A stretch of DNA of 64,000 bases from Paracoccaceae bacterium (GTDB taxonomy: Bacteria; Pseudomonadota; Alphaproteobacteria; Rhodobacterales; Rhodobacteraceae): positions 1-64,000 of the forward strand of contig CANBRQ010000002.1 in NCBI GenBank assembly GCA_947371955.1, in the 5' to 3' direction. Positions 35,019 to 44,185 of this stretch are shown in pieces. Both the position numbers and the translations under genes were made by a program. Numbering within the stretch: position 1 is the first letter of the stretch; each line of letters begins with the position of its first letter. The notes beneath the pieces were generated by a model. That model had not been told where the DNA came from and ran no database searches. It worked only from the letters and a program-made list of their open reading frames with translations.

Positions 35019-35503
35019 ACCTGCGCTACGTCAGCTTGCCCGGCCGGGGCCAGACCGATGCCTGCGTGACCGCCGCCGTGCGGTTGTTGCAGATGGCTGG
35101 GCTGCGGCTCTCAGGGACTTTTGCCTTGGAGACCGATGATCCCTCCTGCGACATGAAGCTTCAGGTCCTGCCAGAGGGGCCGGTGGTCTGCATCAACCAG
35201 AACCTCGGGCGTGAGGCGAAAGGGTGCCGTCTGGATGGCGGGGCATTGGAGGCGGCGGTGGTAGAGGTCTCGACCCGCACCGAAGGTGCGCAGGCGCTGA
35301 TCGTCAACAAGTTCGGCAAGCTGGAAGCCTCGGGGCGGGGATATGTGCCGCTGATCGCCGAGGCGCTGGAGCGAGGGATTCCCGTGCTGATTGGCGTCAA
35401 CGCGCTGAACCTGCCCGAACTGCTGACCTTTGCAGGGGACATGGCAGAGCCTTTGCCGGGTGATCCGCAGGCGATTGCCGATTGGGTCTTAGCCCAGACC
35501 TAA
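35015..35503 (+). CDS. DUF2478 protein (putative NTPase-like)
   Basis: This 162-residue predicted cytoplasmic protein of the DUF2478 family has the family's core segment [20 protein letters not shown] (about 92-111) and [21 protein letters not shown]2478 proteins resemble THEP1-type NTPases and often lie near molybdate genes; no Walker A motif is obvious here. The start is TTG overlapping dxs, so it is probably co-translated at the end of the xseB-ispA-dxs run. The function is not established. Confidence 0.75.
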   Translation: MNLRYVSLPGRGQTDACVTAAVRLLQMAGLRLSGTFALETDDPSCDMKLQVLPEGPVVCINQNLGREAKGCRLDGGALEAAVVEVSTRTEGAQALIVNKFGKLEASGRGYVPLIAEALERGIPVLIGVNALNLPELLTFAGDMAEPLPGDPQAIADWVLAQT

Positions 35504-35585
35504 CCAAGGCTGAGAATTTCTGTTCTTGGCATTAAGCAAGGATTGCCGCAAGGTTGGGTTTCCGCCGCAACCCTCGGGACTCAAA

Positions 35586-36002
35586 ATGATCCACAAGCGC
35601 ATTCGCCCCTTCAACACCAAAGACACCTATCCCGAACAGAAGCTGGACAATGATCTGTCCCATGCTGTGGTGACAAGGGGCGGCACGACGGTGTGGTTTC
35701 GCGGCGCCTGCCCGCAGGATCTCGACACGGCGCAAAACCTTGGCAGCCATGACCCGGCGGAGCAGACCCACAAGGTCATGCAGAACATCAAGCAGATCAT
35801 CGAGGAAGCCGGCGGCACGATGGAACACTTGGTCAAGCTGGTGGTTTACCTGACCGACGTGCGCCACCGCGAACCCGTCTACCGCACGATGGGCGAGTAT
35901 ATCAAAGGCGTGCATCCGGTCTGCACCGGCCTGACGGTTGTGGCCTTGGCCCGCCCCGACTGGCTGGTGGAAATCGATGCCACCGCTGTGATCCCGGACT
36001 AA
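35586..36002 (+). CDS. RidA (YjgF/YER057c/UK114) family protein
   Basis: This 138-residue Rid-superfamily protein is predicted. Canonical RidA hydrolyses reactive enamine/imine intermediates of amino-acid catabolism; other subfamilies deaminate or bind small molecules. Segments seen: HAVVTRGGTTVWFRGACPQD, QTHKVMQNIKQIIEEAGGTMEHLVK, VYLTDVRHREPVYRTMGEYI, CTGLTVVALARPDWLVEIDATA. The Arg that binds the imine carboxylate in RidA (in ARxxxP-L-VEI-type segments) appears as ALARPDWLVEI. It is the first gene of a tight five-gene operon, and the next start is one base after its stop. Confidence 0.88.
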   Translation: MIHKRIRPFNTKDTYPEQKLDNDLSHAVVTRGGTTVWFRGACPQDLDTAQNLGSHDPAEQTHKVMQNIKQIIEEAGGTMEHLVKLVVYLTDVRHREPVYRTMGEYIKGVHPVCTGLTVVALARPDWLVEIDATAVIPD

Positions 36003-36003
36003 G

Positions 36004-36678
36004 ATGACCTTCTCCCTCGTCGCCCGCTGTGCGGAAACCGGCCAGTTCGGCATGGCCATATCGTCGTCCTCCCCTGCCGTGGCGGCGCGCTGCGCCTCTG
36101 CACGGGCGGGGGTTGGGGCGGCGGCCAGCCAGAACATCACCAATCCCGGCTTGGGGGATTTGATGCTGGACCTTCTGGCCTCAGGCCTGTCCGCTCCACA
36201 GGCGGTGGCAGAAGCCGTGCGGCAAGAGAAGTTCCCCGAATACCGCCAGCTTCTGTGCGTTGATGCGCAGGGGCGGACGGCCACATGGTCCGGCGAGAAC
36301 GCCCTTGGCATCTGGGGCGCTGCAGAGGGCAAGAACGTGGCGGCGGGCGGAAATCTGCTGGCCGACAAGGCGATTCCCGCTGCAATGGTGACGGCTTTTG
36401 AATCTGCACAGGGCCACCTCGGTGACCGCTTGCTGACGGCCATGCAGGCAGCGCTTGCCTTGGGGGGCGAGGCCGGGCCGGTGCATTCGGCAGGTCTGCT
36501 GATTGTGGGCACTCATCCTTGGCCGCTGGCCGAACTGCGCTGCGACTGGGAAGAGGGCGATCCGATTGCCCATATCGCCCGCGCATGGGCTGTCTACAAG
36601 CCGCAGATGGCAGCCTATCAGACGCGTGCCCTGGACCCTCGGGCGGCGCCGGCTTACGGTGTGCCGGGCGAAAAGTAG
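36004..36678 (+). CDS. DUF1028 (Ntn-hydrolase-like) protein
   Basis: This 224-residue protein of the DUF1028 family has a predicted Ntn-hydrolase fold. Family segments: MTFSLVARCAETGQFGMAI near the N-terminus, ARAGVGAAASQNITNPGLG, and GGNLLADKAIPAAMVTAFE. The catalytic residue and reaction are not established. DUF1028 genes often travel with RidA-like genes and amidohydrolases, as here. It shares the operon with a ridA-like gene (1-base gap) and with a LysR gene whose GTG directly follows its stop. Confidence 0.85.
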   Translation: MTFSLVARCAETGQFGMAISSSSPAVAARCASARAGVGAAASQNITNPGLGDLMLDLLASGLSAPQAVAEAVRQEKFPEYRQLLCVDAQGRTATWSGENALGIWGAAEGKNVAAGGNLLADKAIPAAMVTAFESAQGHLGDRLLTAMQAALALGGEAGPVHSAGLLIVGTHPWPLAELRCDWEEGDPIAHIARAWAVYKPQMAAYQTRALDPRAAPAYGVPGEK

Positions 36679-37614
36679 GTGGCCCTGCGCTTTACCCTGC
36701 GGCAACTGGAATACCTCGTGGCCGTGGGTCAGGCGGGGTCGATAACCTTGGCGGCAGAGGGGCTGAACGTCTCGGCCCCGTCGATCTCGACCGCCATTGC
36801 CCAGCTGGAGGCGGAGTTCGGGCTGCCCCTATTCGTCCGCAAACATGCGCATGGCATGTCGCCCACCCAATCCGGGCGAGAGATCATCCGTGAGGCGGCT
36901 TTGGCTCTGACCGCGGCCGGGCGCCTGACGGAACTTGCCGCACAGTATCGTGGCACGGTCAAGGGGCGGCTCAACATCGGCTGCCTGCTGACCTTCGCGC
37001 AAATCCTCGTCCCGCAACTGCGCCGCAGCTTCATCACCCGCTATCCGGAGGTGGAGTTTCATCAAACCGAGACCCATCAGGCGGCGTTGATCGAGGGGCT
37101 TCGGGATGCGACGCTGGACGTGGCGTTGACCTATGACCTCGCCCTGCCTGCCGATCTGGAATTCATCGAACTGGCCTCGCTGCCGCCCTTCGTCATGCTG
37201 CCAAAGGCGCACCCCTTGGCCGGGCGCTCCTCGGTGAGCTTGGCGGAGTTGAAAGACTGGCCCCTTGTGCTGCTGGACCTGCCCTTGTCTGCGGACTACT
37301 TCCTGTCGTTGTTCTTCGAAAAAGCGTCACTGAAGCCGCGGATTGCGGATCGAAGCCGCGATATGGCTGTGGTGCAGTCGCTGGTCGCCAATGACTTCGG
37401 CTATTCCATCGCCAATGTCCGGCCTTTGACCAACCGGGCACCGGATGGCAAGCCGCTGGCCTATGTGCAGCTGTCTGGCCCGGTTCAGGCTATGCGAATG
37501 GGGCTTTTGTGCGCGAATGGCAGCCGCGCCTCGCTGACGATCCGCGCCTTCATCGACCACGCGACCGAGACGCTGCAAGACATCCTGCCAGACCTGACTT
37601 TGCGCCAATCCTGA
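36679..37614 (+). CDS. LysR-family regulator inside the catabolic operon
   Basis: This 311-residue LysR-type regulator has the N-terminal winged helix (FTLRQLEYLVAVGQAGSITL, then AAEGLNVSAPSISTAIAQLE) and a periplasmic-binding-like effector domain from about residue 92 (GRLNIGCLLTFAQILVPQL onward). The start is GTG immediately after the DUF1028 stop. Unusually for a LysR gene it is not divergent but embedded in the operon it presumably controls, so it may autoregulate through the operon promoter before 35586. The effector is unknown. Confidence 0.92.
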   Translation: MALRFTLRQLEYLVAVGQAGSITLAAEGLNVSAPSISTAIAQLEAEFGLPLFVRKHAHGMSPTQSGREIIREAALALTAAGRLTELAAQYRGTVKGRLNIGCLLTFAQILVPQLRRSFITRYPEVEFHQTETHQAALIEGLRDATLDVALTYDLALPADLEFIELASLPPFVMLPKAHPLAGRSSVSLAELKDWPLVLLDLPLSADYFLSLFFEKASLKPRIADRSRDMAVVQSLVANDFGYSIANVRPLTNRAPDGKPLAYVQLSGPVQAMRMGLLCANGSRASLTIRAFIDHATETLQDILPDLTLRQS

Positions 37615-37631
37615 CCCTGAGAGTGTAAGCT

Positions 37632-39698
37632 ATGCGCGACCCTCGCTATGACATCCTGTTCCAGCCTCTGGCGATCGGGCCTTTGACCGCGAAGAACCGT
37701 TTCTATCAGGTGCCGCACTGCAATGGCGGCGGCTATAGGGACCCTTCGGCAGCGGCGGCGATGCGGGGGATCAAGGCGGAAGGCGGCTGGGGCGTGATCT
37801 TCACCGAACAGACCGAGATGCACCACACGTCTGAGATCACGCCCTTCATCGAGCTGCGGCTTTGGGAGGACAAGGATATCCCCTCCGTTGCCAAGATGGC
37901 GGATGCGATGAAGACGCATGGGGCGCTGGCGGGGATTCAACTGGCTTATTCCGGCATCAACGGCCCCAACATGTACACCAAAGAGGTGCCGCTGGCGCCC
38001 TCGGCGCTGCCGATCCGGACCTTTACCAATGACCCGGTGCAGGCGCATACGATGGACAAGACCGATATCAAGAACCTCCGCCGCTGGTTCGTGAAAGCCG
38101 CCAAACGCAGCAAGCTGGCAGGGTTCGATCTGATCTGCCTGTACGGCGCGCATGGCTTCGGGATTTTCCAGCATTTCCTGTCCCGCGCCACGAACCAGCG
38201 CACCGACGAATACGGCGGAAGTCTGGAGAACCGCTCTCGTTTCGCCCGCGAAGTGGTGGCCGATATGCGGGATGCCGTGGGCGATACCATGGCCCTGACG
38301 ATGCGGGTCTCGCTGGACGAGACGATCGGGCAACTTGGCTTTTCCAACGCCGAGGTGCGCGATTTCATCTCTATGAACGCGGAATTGCCCGATCTGTGGG
38401 ACTTGGCCATGGGGACGTGGGAGGATTGCTCCGGCCCATCCCGCTTCAAGGAAGAAGCGGCGCAAGAGGCTTGGGTGACGGGCATCCGGGAACTTTCACC
38501 GAAGCCGGTGGTGGGGGTGGGCCGGTTCACCTCTCCGGATGTGATGGCGCGGATGATCAAATCGGGACGGCTGGATTTCATCGGCTGTGCCAGGCCCTCG
38601 ATCGCCGACCCGTTCCTTCCGAAGAAGATTGCCGAGGGTCGGGTCGAGGATATCCGCGAATGCATCGGCTGCAACATCTGCATCACGGGGGATATGACGC
38701 AAGGCATGGGCCGCTGCACGCAGAACCCGACATGGATGGAGGAATGGCGGCGCGGCTGGCATCCGGAGAAGATCGCCCCAAAAGGCGTCAGCGAAAGCGT
38801 TCTGATCATCGGCTCGGGTCCCGCCGGGCTGGAGGCGGCGCGGGCGGCGGCGTTGCGCGGCTATGATGTGGCGGTGGCCGAAGCGCGCGAAGAGTTCGGC
38901 GGCCGCGTGACGCGCGAGCGGAAGTTGCCAGGCCTTTCCGCATGGGGTCGCGTGGCGGACTATCGGCTGTTTCAGCTGAAACAGAGACAGAATGTACAGC
39001 TTTATCCCGGATCTCGGCTAAGCGCGGAGGAGGTTCTGGACTTCGGCTTCCAGCATGTCTGCGTCGCCACAGGCTCGATCTGGCGGGCCGATGGCGTGGC
39101 GCGTCAGCATGTCGTGCCGATGCCAATCGATGCGCGGATGCCGGTCTTCACCCCAGATGACCTGATGACCGGGCGCCTGCCGAAGGGCCGGATCGTGATC
39201 TATGACGACGACCACTACTATATGGGCGGCGTTCTGGCAGAACTTTGCGCGCAGGCCGGCTGCGAGGTGACATTGGTCACCCCCTCAGCCTTCGTGTCGG
39301 ACTGGACGGCCAATACGCTGGAGCAAAGCGCCATCCATCGGCGGCTGGCGGCGAATGGCGTGACAATCCGGCTGAACACCGGAGTGGTGATGGTGAAGGC
39401 CGAGGGGGTTGAGACGAACTGCACCTATACCGACCAGCGTGGCCTGATCGGCTGCGATGCGGTGGTTCTTGTCACCTCCCGCACCTCGGACGACAGCCTG
39501 TACAACGATTTGAAAGATCGTGAGGCAGATTGGGCCGATGCGGGCATCAAGTCGGTCAAGCTGATCGGCGACGCCGCAGCCCCCGCCCCTATCGCTTGGG
39601 CCACCTTTGCAGGCCACCGCTATGCGCGGGAGTTGGACGAGCCCGACTGGGGCGACGCCCTTCCCTTCCGCCGCGAAGTCACAAGGCTGGAGGATTAG
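37632..39698 (+). CDS. Trimethylamine-dehydrogenase-like FMN/4Fe-4S/FAD-domain oxidoreductase
   Basis: This 688-residue enzyme has an old-yellow-enzyme TIM barrel (1-370), a 4Fe-4S site (Cys344, 347, 350, 362) and a C-terminal dinucleotide-binding pair starting at SVLIIGSGPAGLEAARAAAL (about 390). It closely resembles TMADH/DMADH. Cys30 in FYQVPHC matches the cysteine that binds FMN covalently in TMADH, and Tyr171/His174 (YGAH) match its catalytic Tyr/His. However, two of the three substrate-bowl aromatics (TMADH Tyr60 and Trp355, from memory) are Gln60 and Asp354 here, so trimethylamine is an unlikely substrate; another N-methyl or amine compound is possible. It sits in an operon with an amidohydrolase. 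Confidence 0.88.
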   Translation: MRDPRYDILFQPLAIGPLTAKNRFYQVPHCNGGGYRDPSAAAAMRGIKAEGGWGVIFTEQTEMHHTSEITPFIELRLWEDKDIPSVAKMADAMKTHGALAGIQLAYSGINGPNMYTKEVPLAPSALPIRTFTNDPVQAHTMDKTDIKNLRRWFVKAAKRSKLAGFDLICLYGAHGFGIFQHFLSRATNQRTDEYGGSLENRSRFAREVVADMRDAVGDTMALTMRVSLDETIGQLGFSNAEVRDFISMNAELPDLWDLAMGTWEDCSGPSRFKEEAAQEAWVTGIRELSPKPVVGVGRFTSPDVMARMIKSGRLDFIGCARPSIADPFLPKKIAEGRVEDIRECIGCNICITGDMTQGMGRCTQNPTWMEEWRRGWHPEKIAPKGVSESVLIIGSGPAGLEAARAAALRGYDVAVAEAREEFGGRVTRERKLPGLSAWGRVADYRLFQLKQRQNVQLYPGSRLSAEEVLDFGFQHVCVATGSIWRADGVARQHVVPMPIDARMPVFTPDDLMTGRLPKGRIVIYDDDHYYMGGVLAELCAQAGCEVTLVTPSAFVSDWTANTLEQSAIHRRLAANGVTIRLNTGVVMVKAEGVETNCTYTDQRGLIGCDAVVLVTSRTSDDSLYNDLKDREADWADAGIKSVKLIGDAAAPAPIAWATFAGHRYARELDEPDWGDALPFRREVTRLED

Positions 39699-39701
39699 GC
39701 C

Positions 39702-41288
39702 ATGTCAGTGCCTGTTTTACTGCACGGCCTGCGCCTGTTCGGAAAGGTTGGCCTTTATGACCTGACGTTGGAAGATGGGCGGATCGCCAACATCCTACAA
39801 ACGGCCAAGGGCGGCTCCGGGTTGCTGGCCTTGCCGGGCTTTTGCGAAAGCCATGCCCATCTGTTCCCGGGCGGCGTGGCGCTGGAGCAGTTGAATCTGG
39901 CTGCCGTTCACGATCCCGATGCCCTGACGGCGGCCCTGCTGCCCCATGCCTTGGCGACCGCACCCGGGGAGTTGGTCTGCGCCTATGCGGCGAATTATGA
40001 TCTGCTGGGCGGGGTTAGGCCGGACCGGCACGCCTTGGATGAGATCCTGCCCAACCGCCCCGTTTGCATTGCGGCGACGGACTTTCACTGCGCCTGGGCC
40101 AACACCGCCGCACTTCAGTGGGCGGGGATTCTCAATGGTTCCCCGGTCGAAGGCGTGCAAATGGCAGATGGCAAATCCACCGGCGAGTTGCGGGAATTTG
40201 CGGCGATGGATCTGGTGCGCCGTCTTGCCCCTTCGGGCGGGCGAGAGACCCTTGGGCTTATGGCAGTGGAACCTGAGGCTGTGACGCCTGAGCAGCGCGC
40301 CAGAGACAAGGCGACGATCCGGCGTGCGATGGAGGAATGCCTGCGCCATGGCATCACCTCACTCGTGAATATGGACGGCAACCTGTACCTCGCGGACCTG
40401 CTGACAGAGATGGCCGCAGACCTGCCCCTGCGCGTCAGCCTGCCTATGACCCTGGTGCCCGGGATGACGGCAGAACGAAGGGATGTGTTGCTGAAAAGGG
40501 CCATGTCAGAGCCTGTTGGCCACCTGACCTTTGGCCGGGTCAAGATGTTCATGGATGGGGTTTTTGACACCTGGACAGCGTTTCGCACGGATGATTACCC
40601 TGAAAGACCCGGCTTTCGCTCTGCCCCGCTGTTTGCGCCGGTGGAGTTTGCAGCGCTTTGCGTCGAAGCCGATGCCATGGGCCTGCAAATCGCGGTTCAT
40701 GCGGTGGGCGATGGCGCGGTCAGGGCGACGCTGGATGGCTATGAAGCGGCCCGCACCGCCAATGGCGCGCGCGACAGCCGCCACCGGATTGAACATATCG
40801 ACATGATCCACCCCGCCGACCTGCCCCGGCTGAAGGCTTTGGGCGTGGTCGCTTCGATGCAGCCGGTGCATCCGCCGGGGTTGGCGGGCTTGCCGCTGGA
40901 GCCTACCACCTCGATCATGTCACCCAGCCGGTGGGGGGATGCGTTTCCGTGGCGGGCGATCCGGGACCTTGGCGTGCCGCTGGCTTACGGGACGGATTGG
41001 CCCGTCTCACCCCTGTCGCCACTGCACGCCCTGCATTGTGCGCTGTCGCGGCAGCCTTGGGCGACGGGCGGGCCGGATCAGCGACTGACCTTGGCAGAGG
41101 CCTTGGACGCCTATAGTGCGGCCGGCGCCTATGCGGACTTTGCCGAAGCTGCGCGGGGTCGAATTGCGGTGGGAATGGCGGCAGATCTGGTCTTGTTGTC
41201 TGGTGACCTCGCCGGACTATCCGATTCGCACGATGCGTGCCGGGTCGAAAAAGTGTTCAGCGGCGGGCACTTGGCTTGGGAATCCTAG
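39702..41288 (+). CDS. Amidohydrolase family 3 metal-dependent hydrolase
   Basis: This 528-residue cytoplasmic hydrolase of the amidohydrolase superfamily (YtcJ/Amidohydro_3-like) has the metal site HAHLFPGG near residue 50, later histidines in IAVHAVGDGAVRATL and RIEHIDMIHP, and the C-terminal Asp in YGTDWPVSPLSPL. It probably cleaves an amide, imide or lactam produced by or fed to the neighbouring flavoenzyme. It lies three bases after the TMADH-like gene and is the last gene of the operon. Its stop overlaps the convergent pip gene by four bases. Confidence 0.88.
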   Translation: MSVPVLLHGLRLFGKVGLYDLTLEDGRIANILQTAKGGSGLLALPGFCESHAHLFPGGVALEQLNLAAVHDPDALTAALLPHALATAPGELVCAYAANYDLLGGVRPDRHALDEILPNRPVCIAATDFHCAWANTAALQWAGILNGSPVEGVQMADGKSTGELREFAAMDLVRRLAPSGGRETLGLMAVEPEAVTPEQRARDKATIRRAMEECLRHGITSLVNMDGNLYLADLLTEMAADLPLRVSLPMTLVPGMTAERRDVLLKRAMSEPVGHLTFGRVKMFMDGVFDTWTAFRTDDYPERPGFRSAPLFAPVEFAALCVEADAMGLQIAVHAVGDGAVRATLDGYEAARTANGARDSRHRIEHIDMIHPADLPRLKALGVVASMQPVHPPGLAGLPLEPTTSIMSPSRWGDAFPWRAIRDLGVPLAYGTDWPVSPLSPLHALHCALSRQPWATGGPDQRLTLAEALDAYSAAGAYADFAEAARGRIAVGMAADLVLLSGDLAGLSDSHDACRVEKVFSGGHLAWES

Positions 41289-42262
41289 AAGCGGATGGTG
41301 CGAAGCCCGTTCATAACTGAAACCAGAGCCTCGGAAATTCCCGGCTCTGACAGCGCGTGTCCGGCCATGGCGATCAGCCGCAGGTCGCATTTCGCCCAGC
41401 CCTGCGCCAGCTTCCACGCGGCGACGGGCGGGCAGATCATGTCCAGCCGACCCTGCACCAAGGTTGCGCCAATGTCCTCGATGCGCTTGCGTTCCCGCAG
41501 GATCCAGCCGTCCGAGGCGAGGAAGCCCGCGTTCTGGAAATAATGGTTCTCCAGCCGCGCAAAGGCGCGGGCGTAGTCGGCGGGACCTTCGCCGAAGGGA
41601 CCATCGGGCGCGACCGAGGCCAAGGCGTTTTCCCAGTTCGACCAGATGCGGCCCAAGCGGATTTCCTCGGGCAAATCGCCCGAGAACAGGCGGCGGTGAT
41701 AGGCGCCGATCATGTCGCCCCGTTCTCCCGGCGGAATTGGCGCCACGAACCGCGCCCAGAGATCGGGGTAGAAAGCCCCTGCCCCGCCGCCGTAGAACCA
41801 GGTTAACTCATTGCGAGTCATCAGGAAAATGCCGCGCAGGACCATATGGGCGGTGCGTTCTGGGTGGGTGATCGCATAGATCAGCGCCAGTGAGGCACCC
41901 CAGCTTCCGCCGAACAGGATGAACTTCTCGATGTCGAGCGTTTGGCGGATTACCTCGATGTCGTGCACCAGATGCCAAGTGGTGTTGTTTTCCACGCTGG
42001 CATGCGGGCGCGATCTTCCGCAGCCGCGTTGGTCGAACAGGACGACGCGGTAATGGGCCGGGTCGAAATAACGCCGCATCGCGGGGCTGCATCCGCCGCC
42101 GGGGCCGCCGTGCAGGACCAGAACGGGCACCCCTTGTGGGTTGCCGCATTGCTCTACATAGATACGGTGGCCGTCGCCCATGTCTATCACGCGCTGGTCG
42201 AAGGGCTCGACCGGCGGGTAAAGGTAGTCAATCGCGCGTTTTGGGCCTGATCTGTGATCCAT
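41285..42262 (-). CDS. pip: Proline iminopeptidase
   Basis: This 325-residue alpha/beta-hydrolase of peptidase family S33 releases N-terminal proline. Motifs: oxyanion HGGPGGGCSP, FDQRGCGRSRPHA, the nucleophile elbow GGSWGAS (Ser120), Asp in VQGRLDMICPP and His in MAGHALSEPGI, with the helical cap between. Length and order match bacterial Pip. It is transcribed toward the amidohydrolase gene and overlaps its 3' end; it starts 57 bases from the divergent ubiG. Confidence 0.93.
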   Translation of the reverse strand: MDHRSGPKRAIDYLYPPVEPFDQRVIDMGDGHRIYVEQCGNPQGVPVLVLHGGPGGGCSPAMRRYFDPAHYRVVLFDQRGCGRSRPHASVENNTTWHLVHDIEVIRQTLDIEKFILFGGSWGASLALIYAITHPERTAHMVLRGIFLMTRNELTWFYGGGAGAFYPDLWARFVAPIPPGERGDMIGAYHRRLFSGDLPEEIRLGRIWSNWENALASVAPDGPFGEGPADYARAFARLENHYFQNAGFLASDGWILRERKRIEDIGATLVQGRLDMICPPVAAWKLAQGWAKCDLRLIAMAGHALSEPGISEALVSVMNGLRTIRF

Positions 42263-42319
42263 CCCGGTCTATATAGCCTTTGCAGCGGCCGGTGACACGG
42301 CTTTTGAAGGAATGATGAC

Positions 42320-43066
42320 ATGCAAACCACCATTGACCCCAGCGAAGTCGCGAAGTTTGAGGCGATGGCTGCCGAGTGGTGGAACCCGAACGGCAAGTTC
42401 CGGCCTTTGCATCTGATGAACCCGTGTCGGCTGGACTATCTCACGCGCCAGATCGCGGCGGAGTATGGCCGGGATCTGGCGCAGCCGAGGCCGTTTGCGG
42501 GATTGCGAATCCTGGATATTGGCTGCGGTGGTGGGTTGCTGTCAGAGCCTATGGCGCGGCTTGGGGCAGATGTTGTGGGTGCCGATGCCGCCCCCCGCAA
42601 TATACCGGTGGCGCAGGTGCATGCCGAGAAATCCGGGCTGAGCATCGACTACCGGTTTACCACGGCGGAAGACCTTGCTGCGGCGGGGGAACAGTTTGAT
42701 GTCGTGCTGAATATGGAGGTGGTGGAGCATGTCAGTGACCCGCTCGCGTATTTGACCGCCTGCCGGGAATTGCTGAAACCTGGCGGAATCATGCTGTGTT
42801 CGACGCTGAACCGGAACCCGAAAAGCTATCTGATGGCGATCATCGGGGCGGAATGGGTGATGCGCTGGCTGCCGAAGGGCACGCATGACTGGGCCAAGTT
42901 CATCACCCCGGATGAGTTGTACGATCTGATCAGCAAGGCGGGCCTGACGCCCTTGGACCGCAAGGGGATGGTGTTCAACCCGGTGTCGTGGGGCTGGTCG
43001 CTGTCTTCGCGGGACCTGTCGGTGAACTATGTCACGACATCCCGGAAAGACCGCGCAAGGGCTTGA
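42320..43066 (+). CDS. ubiG: Ubiquinone O-methyltransferase UbiG
   Basis: This 248-residue SAM-dependent methyltransferase carries out both O-methylations of ubiquinone synthesis. Family features: [19 protein letters not shown] and the loop after it (residues 12-30), SAM motif [25 protein letters not shown], and [13 protein letters not shown] (motif II). The ending NYVTTSRKD is typical of UbiG. An AAGGA site precedes the ATG. It is monocistronic between divergent pip and a convergent aldo/keto reductase gene, with a long hairpin at its 3' side. Confidence 0.95.
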   Translation: MQTTIDPSEVAKFEAMAAEWWNPNGKFRPLHLMNPCRLDYLTRQIAAEYGRDLAQPRPFAGLRILDIGCGGGLLSEPMARLGADVVGADAAPRNIPVAQVHAEKSGLSIDYRFTTAEDLAAAGEQFDVVLNMEVVEHVSDPLAYLTACRELLKPGGIMLCSTLNRNPKSYLMAIIGAEWVMRWLPKGTHDWAKFITPDELYDLISKAGLTPLDRKGMVFNPVSWGWSLSSRDLSVNYVTTSRKDRARA

Positions 43067-43133
43067 GAACGCAGCGTTAATCAGGGTCTGAACCCCGGTT
43101 TTGTCTGTCTTGAACGCGTCTTGCTTGCGTCTT

Positions 43134-43165
43134 CCTTGTGTCTCTACACCGGTAGAGACACAAGG
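43134..43165. terminator. Perfect 14-bp stem hairpin between convergent genes
   Basis: CCTTGTGTCTCTAC (43134-43147) and its exact complement (43152-43165) enclose the loop ACCG. It lies between ubiG and the convergent aldo/keto reductase gene. There is no T-run on either side, so it could be a Rho-independent-like block, an mRNA 3' stabiliser or a protein site. Confidence 0.65.
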
Positions 43166-43192
43166 CCGTTAACCATGTTTCGCCGAATCACC

Positions 43193-44185
43193 TCAGCCGA
43201 GGCTGATCTGGTCGATCTGCGCCAGTTCCTCGGCGGTGAAGGACAGATTGTCCAAGGCGCCGACGCAATCCGTCACCTGTTCCGGCCGCGAGGCGCCGAT
43301 CAGGGCCGAGGTGGTGCCGCCATTGCGCAGCACCCAGGCCAGCGCCATCTGCGGCAGGGTCTGGCCCCGACCTGTGGCCATGGTGTTGAGGGCGCGAACC
43401 TTGGCCAGAACCTCCTCGGTGATCGACGAGGATTTCAGGAAATGGCCCACGGCGGCGCGGCTGTCATTGGGGATACCGCCGAGGTACTTGGTCGTCAGCA
43501 CACCTTGCGCCAAGGGCAGGAAGGGAATGCAGCCGACGCCAAGTTGGGGCAGCAGGTCCTTCAGACCGTCGCGTTCAATCCAGCGGTCGAAGATGTTGTA
43601 GCTGGGCTGGTGGATCACGCAGGGCGTTCCAAGGTCAGCCAGAATCTTCACGGCGGCCTTGGTCTGTTCGGAATTGTAGCTCGAAATCCCGACATAGAGC
43701 GCGCGGCCGGAGCGGACGATGTAATCCAAAGCGCCCATCGTCTCTTCCAGCGGGGTTTCAGGGTCGAAGCGGTGGGAATAGAAGATGTCGAAGTAATCCA
43801 GCCCGGTGCGCTTCAGGCTTTGGTCACAAGAGGCGACCAGATATTTGCGGCTGCCCCATTCGCCGTAGGGGCCGTTCCACATCTCGTACCCGGCTTTCGA
43901 GGAGATGATCATCTCATCCCGCAGGCCGGCGAAATCGGTGCGCATGATCTCGCCAAAGGCTGATTCGGCGGAACCGGGCGGCGGGCCGTAGTTGTTGGCG
44001 ATGTCGAAATGGGTGATGCCCAGATCGAAGGCGGTGCGCAGGATCGCCTGCTTGGTCTTGTGCGGCGTGTCGTCACCGAAGTTATGCCACAGGCCCAAGG
44101 AGATAGTGGGCAGCTTGAGGCCCGACCGTCCAACGCGGTTGTAGATCATGCGGTCATAGCGGGTCTCGGCGGGAATATAGGTCAT
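43193..44185 (-). CDS. Aldo/keto reductase, YghZ/Gpr-like
   Basis: This 330-residue NADPH-dependent aldo/keto reductase resembles E. coli YghZ (L-glyceraldehyde-3-phosphate reductase) and potassium-channel beta-subunit-like AKRs. Tetrad: Asp and Tyr in FDIANNYGPPPGSAE, Lys in MIISSKAGYEMW, His in IFYSHRFDP. The C-terminal NADPH segment LIGASRPEQVTDC is present. I start at the ATG of MTYIPAETRY, with AGGAGG upstream. A longer reading adds 54 residues of non-homologous-looking sequence. It is divergent from tamA. Confidence 0.9.
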   Translation of the reverse strand: MTYIPAETRYDRMIYNRVGRSGLKLPTISLGLWHNFGDDTPHKTKQAILRTAFDLGITHFDIANNYGPPPGSAESAFGEIMRTDFAGLRDEMIISSKAGYEMWNGPYGEWGSRKYLVASCDQSLKRTGLDYFDIFYSHRFDPETPLEETMGALDYIVRSGRALYVGISSYNSEQTKAAVKILADLGTPCVIHQPSYNIFDRWIERDGLKDLLPQLGVGCIPFLPLAQGVLTTKYLGGIPNDSRAAVGHFLKSSSITEEVLAKVRALNTMATGRGQTLPQMALAWVLRNGGTTSALIGASRPEQVTDCVGALDNLSFTAEELAQIDQISLG

